Origin: Bacteroidales bacterium
Lineage (GTDB): Bacteria > Bacteroidota > Bacteroidia > Bacteroidales > ML635J-15
Direction: 5' to 3'
Assembly: GCA_028701945.1 (NCBI GenBank)
Contig: JAQVPT010000230.1
Span: 1 to 5,970, forward strand
Length of the DNA stretch: 5,970 nt
Shown: one piece after another, positions 1-5,970 of the stretch
How positions within the stretch are numbered: the first letter of the stretch is position 1
How the letters are laid out: every line of letters begins with the position of its first letter
Notes under the pieces: generated by a model
The model's input: the letters and a program-made list of their open reading frames with translations, nothing else
Databases searched by the model: none
What the model was told of the DNA's origin: nothing
Program-made: the position numbers and the translations under genes

Positions 1-1300
1 TTTCTGGTTTCATATTACAAAAGTAAAGAAGGTTATGGAAATCTACAACGCATAAGCAAGGCAATTGACGAAGAAAACGGTCCTCGTGTAATCTTTTCCG
101 AATTGCAGCAAACAATCTTTCTTGCAGATATGTGTGGCGATGGATTAACCGACATTGTTCGCATAAAAAACGGTAGTATTTGTTACTGGCCAAATCTTGG
201 TTACGGAAAATTTGGCAAAAAAGTGCAAATGAAAAATGCTCCACGATTCGACAGTTCCGATATGTTCGACCCATCACGCCTTCGTATGGTAGATATTGAT
301 GGCAGCGGCACAACCGACATAATTTATCTTGGAGTAAACGAAACAAATTACTGGAAAAATTTATCTGGAAATTCGTGGAGCGAGACAATTCTTATTCCTA
401 CTTTTCCAAAAGTGGGCTCGTTGACAAATGTTAGTGTTTTCGATATCGAAGGCAACGGAACTTCGGCATTGGTGTGGTCAACTCCACTGCCCGGTAAACC
501 CGAACGAATTAAATATATTGAGTTAACAGGAGGTAAAAAGCCATTTTTACTTAACCAGATAAATAACAACATGGGTGCAACTCGTAGTTTGTTTTATACT
601 CCATCAACTAAATTCTATTTGCAAGACAAAAAAGCTGGAAAACCATGGATTACAAAATTGGGATTTCCTGTACATGTTGTTGAAAGAATTGAGGTTTATG
701 ATGAGCCAACAAATAGCAAATATGTTAGTCGCTATGCTTATCATCATGGATATTTTGATGGATATGAACGTGAGTTTCGAGGTTTTGGAATGGTAGAACA
801 ATGGGATACAGATGATTTTGGGACTATTGGAGGTAGCATAAACCCTTCTGAGGGCGACACCTACCCAATGTACACCAAAACTTGGTTTCATACTGGATTT
901 TATAAAAATGCAGATGCAATTTCGGATTTGTACAAACAAGAATATTTTGATGCTGAAACAAATGATTGGCTTTTGCCTGATACAATTTTGCCCGAAGGTC
1001 TAAATATTCAGGAAAAGCGGGAAGCTGCCAGAGTGCTTAGAGGCAGTGCCTTAAGACAAGAAATATACTCTCAGGATGGTTCAGAAAAAGAAGGCATTCC
1101 TTATTCTGTTACCGAAAACTCTTTCAAAATTACTATAAAACAAAATCTGCATAAAAACAAACATGCTGTTTTCATGGTTTTGCCAAGCGAAAGCATAAAC
1201 CTTAATTATGAGAGAGTTCAGGCAGATCCGAGAATAGTACATACTTTAAATTTGGAGTATGACGAATTTGGAAATCCAAAAAAACAGGCAACAGTTGCTT
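1..1300 (+). other. TcB (TcdB middle/N and middle/C) region of the toxin shell
   Basis: This part encodes residues 1 to about 433. Two FG-GAP/VCBS-like acidic loops, D-x-x-GDG-xx-D at 43-51 and DIDGSGTTD at 98-106, and a third degenerate one starting DIEGNG at 148, fit the beta-propeller that in TcB docks onto the TcA pore. CYWPNLGYGKFG and the stretch RYAYHHGYFDGYEREFRGFG (nt 730-789) are hallmark TcdB sequences. The segment from LRGSALRQEIY (nt 1036) to YERVQADPR and YDEFGNP (nt about 1258) matches the TcdB middle/C-terminal region. The conserved motifs are intact and nothing suggests decay. That the propeller binds a TcA-type partner is family knowledge; no TcA gene is visible here. Confidence 0.88.
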
Positions 1301-4300
1301 ATAAAAGATTAACAAATGCTGTCTCAGGACAAGACAAAACCCTTGTTTCTGTTAAAGAAAATTCATTTTTTAATTCGGATGAAAATACAGGTTTTCACAG
1401 AATTGGAGTACCATACCAAACAAAAAATTATGAAGTTTTTGATTTTGAAACAAGCAGCTCAAAACTATCAATTGAGGATTTTTCGGATTATGAGAATCTT
1501 GACAAAGAAATAATTCAGCATCAAAAAACTTTGTTTTACGACTCAACTTGTGAAAATCCACTTAGCTTAGGAAGCACATCTGCTCATGGTTTGCCATATA
1601 AAAGCTTTACACTGGCCATGACAGATGCATTAATTAATGCTCATGTTGTTGCCGATGGACGGACAAATGCTCCAACATCTTCGGAATTAAAAACCATACT
1701 TTCCGATGCCGGGTACGCGCCTGAAAACAACGATACTGAATACTGGATGCCATCGGAATACGTTGAGTTTGACATTCAAAACTTTTATTTACCAGTGTGC
1801 AAATATGATCCTTTGGGTAATGCTACCGAAATTGTTTTTGACGATTATTATCTATTGCCAATACAGGTTATTGATGCTTTGAACAACTCCAGCTACCTCG
1901 ATAATAATTATGTGGCTATGCAACCTTATTATCTCGAAGATCCAAATGGTAACGGAATTGAAATGAGTATCGACGGCTTGGGGATGGTTACAAAACAAGC
2001 TTTGTTTGGTTCGCAGGGTGAAGGTGACTCCATAAGTTCACCTACCGTCGAATACGAATATATTCTTGATAACTGGGGCAGGCAAGTTTTGGATGAAGAA
2101 GACAACCCTGTTTATGATGAAAACGGCATGCCTGTTAAAAACAAAAAACCTGTCTTTGCTTATGTAAGGACAAAAACTGTACATGGAGTCTACACAGTTT
2201 ATTTCGACACCTACGAATATTCAAACGGCCTTGGGCAACCAATTTTAATAAAAGCATCTGCCGAAGATGGTTTGGCTTGGCAACTTAATCCAACAACAGG
2301 TATAAAAGAGGAAGTTCAATGCAACACTCGCTTTGTTGCAAGTGGTCGCATAATTTATAACAACAAGGGCAATGTAATTAAACAGTACGAGCCTTGGTTC
2401 TCGTGCAATGAGTTATATGTAGCCGAAGACGAGCTTATGGAGTACGGAGTTACTCCTATAATGCACTATGATCCTGCAGGAAGACTTATCAAAACAGATT
2501 TCCCTGATGGCACAACATCTAAAGTAGAATTTAATGCCTGGGAACAGAAAAATTACGACCAGAATGATTGTGATAGTAGCTCTCCACACTACGATACTCC
2601 ACAAACAGTTTTGATTAGTCCACTTGGTGTAGCCTTTAAAACTATCGACGATAACGGAACCTTTGGTAATGTTATTACAACTCAAAACCTCAACATTCTT
2701 GGGCAGGTAATTGAAGTAGAAGATACTCTTGAACGTACAATGACCCAAAATGTTTACGACATGGCAGGTCAGTTAATTATGACTAGCAATATTGACTCTG
2801 GTAAACGTTGGATTATTTACAATGCGGCGAAATTGCCGATTTATGTTTGGGACAGCAGAGATCAGAGAACCATTAAAACCTACGACGATTTACTTAGACC
2901 AGTTGATACTTATCTAAAAGTTGGAACTGGAAGCAGTAAAACTGTTGAAATAATACAGTATGGAACTAATGCTACTTTGAACAACATTGGACAAGTTTAT
3001 TTAATTAAATCACAAGATGGAAAAACCACTCATGATTTGTATGACTTTAAATATAATTTGCTAACTTTGAAGAAACAATTTCATGCCGGTTACTCTGGTA
3101 CAACAAACTGGGCGTTAACTGTATTGATGCAAACAACAATTTATACCGTACAAACAACTTACGACGCTTTGAACAGACCTGTGAACATAACGCAACCAAA
3201 CAACTATGTTACAACATATGTTTATAACAAGGGAGGATTGTTGGTGCAGGTAAAAAGAGGTAGTTCTTATTACATTAGCAACATTGATTACAATGCACGA
3301 GGGCAAAGAACCAAAGTTGTTTATGGGAATGGATCAGAGTCTACATTTACTTACGATGAAGAAAACTTTAGATTAATACAATTGCTTACAACCCGAAATA
3401 CCGGAAACGATATTTTACAAGATCTTAATTATTCTTACGACTCAGTTGGTAACATTACTCAGGTTGAAGACGACGCACAGCAAACGATTTATTTTAACAA
3501 TACTGTTATTGATCCTGTTTCAACTTACGAATATGATGCTTTATACAGGCTGGTTGAAGCTACAGGTCGAGAATTAACAAGTTTGCAAATGCCAGCAGAT
3601 ACGGATTTTGTAAATAACATTCCTGTTCCCAATACTGGAAGTAATGCAATGCAAACTTACACGCAACAGTATTCTTACGACGCATTGGGCAATATTACCC
3701 AAATGTACTCAGTTAATCAGTGGACTCGTGATTACATTTATGATACAGCAACAAATAGATTGTTAAGACACAGTGGCTCTACAAATGTTTACACTTACGA
3801 TGCACATGGCAACATGCTCTCTATGCCTCACCTTACAAGTATGGTTTGGACGTACCGTGATGAGTTAATGGAAGCTAGCAACGGCACAGTAACTTCATAT
3901 TACCAGTACGATGCTCAAGGCAACAGAACACGAAAAGTAGTAGTTAAGCCTGGAAATATCCGCGAGGAAAGGTACTATATTGGTGGATACGAAATGTTTT
4001 ACAAATATGTTGGAACAACCACCTACACAAAACGTGACACTGTTCATGTCTCAGAAGAAAGAGATCGCTTTGTTATTATAGATGTCTTGTACATAAATAA
4101 TGGCATTACTTTACTAAAACCAACAACTACCACTCGATACCAATACTCTAATCACTTGGGTTCAGCCTGTCTGGAGCTGGATACAAGTGCTGCAATAATA
4201 AGTTATGAAGAATACCACCCGTTCGGAATTACAAGTTACAGGGCTGGAAGTTCGGAAGCGGAAGTAAGTTTGAAGCGTTACAAATATGTTGGCAAGGAGA

Positions 4301-5325
4301 GAGATGAGGAAACGGGACTTTACTATTATGGGGCGAGGTATTATGCTGCTTGGATAGGACGTTGGACAAGCGCAGACCCTATGAAAGAAAAACGAATATG
4401 GGTTACACCATATAATTACTGCCAGAATAATCCTATTGTCAGAATTGATCCATCTGGAAAACTTGACGATGAGTGGGATCTAAATATTAAAACAGGGGAG
4501 GTTACACATGTTAATACAAATGGAGGTGTAGAAGAGCAAACAATTAATTTTATAGATGAAAATGGAAAGACATTGCGTAGTGAAACCTATGAAGCAAGTG
4601 GGTTTGATGTGACTATAAATGAGGAAGGGATTAGTGTTTTTGCTTCAAGTTTTAATAACCATCAGTATGAAGGGAGTAATACTATTTCTTTGAATTACAG
4701 CGCTGACAGGATGATATTACCAAATTCATTGGAATCAGGGTTTAGGTATGGCTATTCAAATAACACACAATATGGTTTTAGTGATTATTTATCAGATGTA
4801 AATGTTGCTGTTGGAAGCTTCAATCTTATATCTGGCAGAGAATATTATTTTAGGAATAATGGTATGTGGAGAGGGATAAACAATAAATGGTATGGTTTAA
4901 ACAGCGGAGCAAATCAATGGACGGGATCTAAAATAGCTAGAGTAAATAAAGCCAATAGCTTCAAATCAATGGGGAGGGTCTTCTTTTATTATGGAGCAAC
5001 TCTATCTACCGTAGATGCAATATATAATTTTAGTAATGGAAATAATTATGCGGGGTGTAAAAATATACTTGATATTGGAATGAGTGCTTTTGGAACTTTT
5101 GGTGGGTTTACTGGATTCGTATTAAGTTCAATCTATTTTGGTATGGATGCTTTTGGTGTTTTTGAACCACTTCCACCTGGACCTGGTCGAATTGATTTAT
5201 ACAAGCATGAATATCAAGATAAGACATACAACGTTCCGACATATAGACAGAAACAATTTATGTATGGAAGTTACAATGATTACAGAATGACAAGAGATAT
5301 AAGAAATTATTTTATAGACCAATAA
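1..5325 (+). CDS. Single-chain Tc toxin B-C / RHS polymorphic toxin (5' partial)
   Basis: Last 1774 codons of a giant secreted-toxin protein; residues are numbered from the first window codon. The frame is open from base 1, and the TTG at 103 is internal: residues before it (DEENGPRVIF) already match the TcB family. Domains in order: TcB FG-GAP-like segment with DMCGDGLTD (43-51) and DIDGSGTTD (98-106); TcdB mid regions with YFDGYEREFRGFG and HAVFMVLPSES; TcB C-terminal part with NNKGNVIKQYEPWFS; YD repeats to about 1310; RHS-associated core (about 1379-1487); variable tip (1488-1774). In classical Tc toxins B and C are usually two proteins forming a hollow cocoon around the toxic C terminus; here they form one chain. 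The usual SpvB N-terminal domain is missing because the window starts late. A full protein of roughly 2300-2500 residues is inferred. Family assignment is secure; target and toxic activity are not. The stop TAA is followed after 2 nt by the next gene. Confidence 0.95.
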   Translation, partial: FLVSYYKSKEGYGNLQRISKAIDEENGPRVIFSELQQTIFLADMCGDGLTDIVRIKNGSICYWPNLGYGKFGKKVQMKNAPRFDSSDMFDPSRLRMVDIDGSGTTDIIYLGVNETNYWKNLSGNSWSETILIPTFPKVGSLTNVSVFDIEGNGTSALVWSTPLPGKPERIKYIELTGGKKPFLLNQINNNMGATRSLFYTPSTKFYLQDKKAGKPWITKLGFPVHVVERIEVYDEPTNSKYVSRYAYHHGYFDGYEREFRGFGMVEQWDTDDFGTIGGSINPSEGDTYPMYTKTWFHTGFYKNADAISDLYKQEYFDAETNDWLLPDTILPEGLNIQEKREAARVLRGSALRQEIYSQDGSEKEGIPYSVTENSFKITIKQNLHKNKHAVFMVLPSESINLNYERVQADPRIVHTLNLEYDEFGNPKKQATVAYKRLTNAVSGQDKTLVSVKENSFFNSDENTGFHRIGVPYQTKNYEVFDFETSSSKLSIEDFSDYENLDKEIIQHQKTLFYDSTCENPLSLGSTSAHGLPYKSFTLAMTDALINAHVVADGRTNAPTSSELKTILSDAGYAPENNDTEYWMPSEYVEFDIQNFYLPVCKYDPLGNATEIVFDDYYLLPIQVIDALNNSSYLDNNYVAMQPYYLEDPNGNGIEMSIDGLGMVTKQALFGSQGEGDSISSPTVEYEYILDNWGRQVLDEEDNPVYDENGMPVKNKKPVFAYVRTKTVHGVYTVYFDTYEYSNGLGQPILIKASAEDGLAWQLNPTTGIKEEVQCNTRFVASGRIIYNNKGNVIKQYEPWFSCNELYVAEDELMEYGVTPIMHYDPAGRLIKTDFPDGTTSKVEFNAWEQKNYDQNDCDSSSPHYDTPQTVLISPLGVAFKTIDDNGTFGNVITTQNLNILGQVIEVEDTLERTMTQNVYDMAGQLIMTSNIDSGKRWIIYNAAKLPIYVWDSRDQRTIKTYDDLLRPVDTYLKVGTGSSKTVEIIQYGTNATLNNIGQVYLIKSQDGKTTHDLYDFKYNLLTLKKQFHAGYSGTTNWALTVLMQTTIYTVQTTYDALNRPVNITQPNNYVTTYVYNKGGLLVQVKRGSSYYISNIDYNARGQRTKVVYGNGSESTFTYDEENFRLIQLLTTRNTGNDILQDLNYSYDSVGNITQVEDDAQQTIYFNNTVIDPVSTYEYDALYRLVEATGRELTSLQMPADTDFVNNIPVPNTGSNAMQTYTQQYSYDALGNITQMYSVNQWTRDYIYDTATNRLLRHSGSTNVYTYDAHGNMLSMPHLTSMVWTYRDELMEASNGTVTSYYQYDAQGNRTRKVVVKPGNIREERYYIGGYEMFYKYVGTTTYTKRDTVHVSEERDRFVIIDVLYINNGITLLKPTTTTRYQYSNHLGSACLELDTSAAIISYEEYHPFGITSYRAGSSEAEVSLKRYKYVGKERDEETGLYYYGARYYAAWIGRWTSADPMKEKRIWVTPYNYCQNNPIVRIDPSGKLDDEWDLNIKTGEVTHVNTNGGVEEQTINFIDENGKTLRSETYEASGFDVTINEEGISVFASSFNNHQYEGSNTISLNYSADRMILPNSLESGFRYGYSNNTQYGFSDYLSDVNVAVGSFNLISGREYYFRNNGMWRGINNKWYGLNSGANQWTGSKIARVNKANSFKSMGRVFFYYGATLSTVDAIYNFSNGNNYAGCKNILDIGMSAFGTFGGFTGFVLSSIYFGMDAFGVFEPLPPGPGRIDLYKHEYQDKTYNVPTYRQKQFMYGSYNDYRMTRDIRNYFIDQ
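1804..3930 (+). repeat. RHS/YD peptide repeats forming the toxin cocoon
   Basis: Degenerate tyrosine-aspartate repeats at protein level, not DNA-level repeats. Clear units include YDPLGNATEIVF (nt 1804), YDPAGRLIKTDFPDGT (nt 2467), YDMAGQLIM, YDDLLRPVD, YDALNRPVNITQP, YNARGQRTKVVYGNG, YDSVGNITQV, YEYDALYRLVEATG, YSYDALGNITQMY, YTYDAHGNMLSM and YQYDAQGNRTRK (nt about 3901). In solved BC and Rhs structures such repeats build a spiral beta-sheet shell enclosing the toxin tip. The segment from GRIIYNNKGNVIKQYEPWF (nt 2344-2400) to EFNAWEQKNYDQND (nt about 2565) corresponds to the C-terminal end of stand-alone TcB proteins. The repeats continue past it with no stop or restart, so B and C are fused. 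Confidence 0.9.
4135..4461 (+). other. RHS-associated core domain with self-cleavage residues
   Basis: The core begins near RYQYSNHLGSACLELD, continues through EEYHPFG, KRYKYVGKERDEETGLYYYG and ARYYAAWIGRWTSADP, and ends at NYCQNNPIVRIDPSGK (residues about 1379-1487). This domain plugs the shell and, in the TcC protein YenC2, acts as an aspartyl-type autoprotease using one Arg and two Asp residues. The likely equivalents here are R1446 (in GARYY), D1459 (in SADP) and D1483 (in IDPSG). Their spacing of 13 and 24 residues is close to that I recall for YenC2 (R650, D663, D686). Cleavage is therefore expected shortly after DPSG, near K1487-L1488. All three residues are present, so the protease is predicted active. 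The boundaries are approximate. Confidence 0.9.
4462..5322 (+). other. Variable C-terminal toxin tip, putative membrane-active (unrecognised family)
   Basis: About 287 residues (1488-1774) follow the cleavage site. The first part (about 1489-1560; LDDEWDLNIKTGEVTHVN, then FIDENGKT) resembles the hydrophilic pre-toxin segments often seen after the DPSG motif in Bacteroidota RHS proteins. A second block has NNGMWRGINNKWYGLNSG (about 1618-1636) and NQWTGSKIARVNKA. A hydrophobic block follows: about 1659-1677 (VFFYYGATLSTVDAIYNF) and about 1689-1721, where ILDIGMSAFGTFGG is followed by FTGFVLSSIYFGMDAFGVF, suggesting a glycine-rich helical hairpin. Then come a PPGPG linker (1725-1729) and a polar, Tyr/Arg-rich tail ending RNYFIDQ. 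I see no HNH, HEXXH, ADP-ribosyltransferase or deaminase motif. GC is about 32% (counted over 4741-5100) against about 39% in the shell, typical of exchangeable toxin tips. Pore formation is an inference from hydrophobicity and the adjacent membrane protein; the hydrophobic block could instead serve in translocation. Confidence 0.6.
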
Positions 5326-5327
5326 TT

Positions 5328-5732
5328 ATGAAGTATTTATTTGAATATTTGTTTTACCGTTTATACACTTGGAATCTGAAAAAATGGGGAGAGAATGATA
5401 ATCCGCAATTAAATGCAATACTCGGTGTTTCATTTATTATGTTTCTTAATATATGTTCTATTATTTATTTGCTGGATTTGGTATTTGATATGAAATTAGT
5501 TTCAAGAGTTGAAATACCTATTTTTGTTACAATTTCTGCTTCAACAATTCTTCTTATGTTAAATTATTTTCGTTTTTTATGGAAAAGTAAATTTAAAGTA
5601 ATAGTTAGAAAATACAAAAATGAAGATTGTAAACTAAGAAGGAGAAAACTCTTGTTTTTATGGTTATATGTGCTGATTTCTTTTCTCGGTCTAATTTTCA
5701 TAGCTTATGGTGATGGAAAAGGTTGGTGGTGA
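5328..5732 (+). CDS. Three-helix membrane protein, putative immunity protein for the upstream toxin
   Basis: 134 residues, starting at ATG 5328 just 2 nt after the toxin stop codon, so co-transcription and translational coupling are likely. No Shine-Dalgarno motif precedes it, as is common in Bacteroidota. I see three hydrophobic segments: about 30-53 (AILGVSFIMFLNICSIIYLL), 62-84 (EIPIFVTISASTILLMLNYF) and 107-127 (LLFLWLYVLISFLGLIFIAY). The N terminus is aromatic and basic (MKYLFEYLFYRLY), and the loop at 86-107 is strongly basic (KSKFK, RKYK, KLRRRK). By the positive-inside rule the N terminus and this loop are cytoplasmic and the C terminus (GKGWW) is outside. There is no cleavable signal peptide or enzymatic motif. 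Position behind a toxin tip, small size, 26% GC and inner-membrane character all fit an immunity protein, comparable in plan to the 3-4-helix immunity proteins of pore-forming colicins. Function is inferred; the gene itself is well supported. Confidence 0.85.
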   Translation: MKYLFEYLFYRLYTWNLKKWGENDNPQLNAILGVSFIMFLNICSIIYLLDLVFDMKLVSRVEIPIFVTISASTILLMLNYFRFLWKSKFKVIVRKYKNEDCKLRRRKLLFLWLYVLISFLGLIFIAYGDGKGWW

Positions 5733-5777
5733 TTTGCTAGGTAAGATTATACTATTTACACAATTAATAAAACAGCG

Positions 5778-5885
5778 ATGATAAAAAAAATAAATCCACT
5801 ACAAGTATCCAGATTATTATAGCTTCGAGAGTCGGGTACTGTACCATATGGCGCTTTTCAAAAACTCAAAATCATAACACACTGA
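5778..5885 (+). pseudogene. Possible gene remnant around a GC-rich patch
   Basis: Reading from ATG 5778 gives MIKKINPLQVSRLL, then TAG (5820-5822), then in the same frame LRESGTVPYGAFQKLKIITH and TGA (5883-5885). Bases 5821-5860 are 50% GC by count (20 of 40), while the 80 nt on each side are about 20% GC. Such a sharp local jump in a non-coding stretch suggests a leftover of another gene or element. I recognise no family. The minus strand also has a short open stretch across the patch (reading KAPYGTVPDSRSYNNLD) without a start codon, so even the strand of the original sequence is uncertain. Confidence 0.2.
5835..5851. repeat. Overlapping short palindromes in the GC-rich patch
   Basis: GGTAC-T-GTACC (5835-5845) is a perfect 5-bp inverted repeat around one base, and it overlaps the palindrome CCATATGG (5844-5851). 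They could be an operator or element-end relic, or chance in a short sequence. No flanking direct repeat or matching second copy is present in the window. Confidence 0.3.
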
Positions 5886-5903
5886 TAAAACTAATGTTGA
5901 ATA

Positions 5904-5970
5904 ATGATAAAAATTAAAGAGAACATTTTCAAATATTATTTCTACTTCATTCATGAGAGAATGAATATTT
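5904..5970 (+). CDS. Possible start of another small gene (3' partial)
   Basis: ATG 5904 opens 22 complete codons reading MIKIKENIFKYYFYFIHERM and onward to the right edge with no stop. The start is basic and aromatic, loosely like the start of the 134-residue membrane protein upstream (MKYLFEYLFYRLY), so a second immunity-type or orphan cassette gene is conceivable. There is no Shine-Dalgarno motif, which is not informative if the host is a member of the Bacteroidota. The stretch is too short to judge coding potential, and in AT-rich DNA a 22-codon open frame can arise by chance. Confidence 0.3.
   Translation, partial: MIKIKENIFKYYFYFIHERMNI
5946..5965. repeat. Perfect 7-bp inverted repeat, 6-nt loop
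   Basis: TTCATTC (5946-5952) and GAATGAA (5959-5965) are perfect reverse complements around ATGAGA, followed by TATTT at the window edge. This could be a weak stem-loop or terminator for the upstream operon. However, the stem is AT-rich, the T-run is short and cut off by the edge, and it lies inside the possible frame from 5904. Both readings cannot easily be true. Confidence 0.35.

Larger units (their letters stand above)
5733..5970. other. AT-rich tail with no confident gene
   Basis: This 238-nt stretch has no full-length gene on either strand. It holds a 14-codon frame from ATG 5778 ending at TAG 5820-5822, a GC-rich patch (5821-5860) with small palindromes, and a 22-codon frame from ATG 5904 that runs off the right edge. 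No rho-independent terminator (GC-rich stem plus T-run) is visible behind the 5732 stop, so the transcript may continue. I found no good Bacteroidota-type promoter; TAATGTTG at 5892-5899 resembles a -7 box but lies too close to the 5904 ATG. Confidence 0.6.

Noticed and set aside
103..105. TTG at 103 as the start of the large gene
   Set aside because: The same frame is open back to base 1, and the codons before 103 (DEENGPRVIF and upstream) fit the TcB family. The true start lies outside the window.
575..796. Plus-strand out-of-frame ORFs at 575-796 and 1316-1513
   Set aside because: They overlap the conserved toxin frame completely and their products look like frame-shifted coding sequence, rich in I/L/K/M without motifs.
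604..939. 111-codon minus-strand frame inside the toxin gene
   Set aside because: It lies entirely antisense to well-conserved TcB sequence and its translation has no recognisable domain. The same applies to the minus-strand frames at 348-572, 1370-1561, 2413-2748 and 3115-3306.
1804..3930. DNA tandem repeats or a CRISPR-like array
   Set aside because: The periodicity is at protein level (YD repeats) with diverged nucleotide sequence. There are no identical direct repeats with uniform spacers.
5160..5322. Catalytic motif in the toxin tail (HE in YKHEYQD)
   Set aside because: A lone His-Glu pair does not form HEXXH, HNH or any other motif I know, and nothing conserved can be judged from one sequence.
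5733..5815. Rho-independent terminator behind the small membrane-protein gene
   Set aside because: No GC-rich stem with a following T-run could be found; the A-run at 5782-5789 has no T-rich partner forming a convincing hairpin.
5892..5899. TAATGTTG as a Bacteroidota -7 promoter element
   Set aside because: It differs from TAnnTTTG at one position, has no TTG-type -33 box at the right distance, and would place transcription start at or inside the 5904 ATG.

Overview
The window holds one giant reading frame that enters from the left edge, a small membrane-protein gene 2 nt behind it, and about 240 nt of AT-rich sequence with no confident gene. Everything readable is on the + strand. The likely source is a low-GC member of the Bacteroidota. 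This is inferred from the TcB/RHS variant, the style of the toxin tip, the lack of Shine-Dalgarno sequences ahead of the visible start, and the AT-rich codon use. No 16S, tRNA or housekeeping gene is present to confirm it.

Layout. Positions 1-5325 encode the last 1774 residues of a single-chain Tc-toxin B-C (SpvB/TcdB-RHS) protein. In order it has the TcB FG-GAP-like and TcdB mid regions (about 1-1300), the RHS/YD-repeat shell running from the TcB end into the TcC-like half without a break (about 1800-3930), the RHS-associated core with its self-cleavage residues (about 4135-4461), and a C-terminal tip of about 287 residues (4462-5322). The tip matches no enzyme family I recognise; it carries a glycine-rich hydrophobic block that looks membrane-inserting. 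The reading frame is open from base 1, so the N-terminal SpvB domain lies outside the window.

Positions 5328-5732 encode a 134-residue protein with three predicted membrane helices, the expected position and type for an immunity protein against a membrane-active toxin. GC content falls stepwise in hand counts over 360-nt blocks: about 39% in the TcB shell (1561-1920), about 32% in the toxin tip (4741-5100) and about 26% in the small gene (5341-5700). This is the usual signature of an exchangeable toxin-immunity cassette on a conserved carrier.

Working model (inference): the TcB/RHS shell encapsulates the tip, the core cuts it free inside the shell, and the tip is delivered to a target cell and damages its membrane. 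The neighbouring membrane protein protects the producer and its kin. A dedicated immunity gene would point to bacterial rather than insect targets, unlike classical Tc toxins. The tail of the window (5733-5970) has a 40-nt patch of 50% GC inside about 20% GC flanks, and the possible start of another small gene at 5904. Both fit a decaying or expanding cassette array, but neither is proven.
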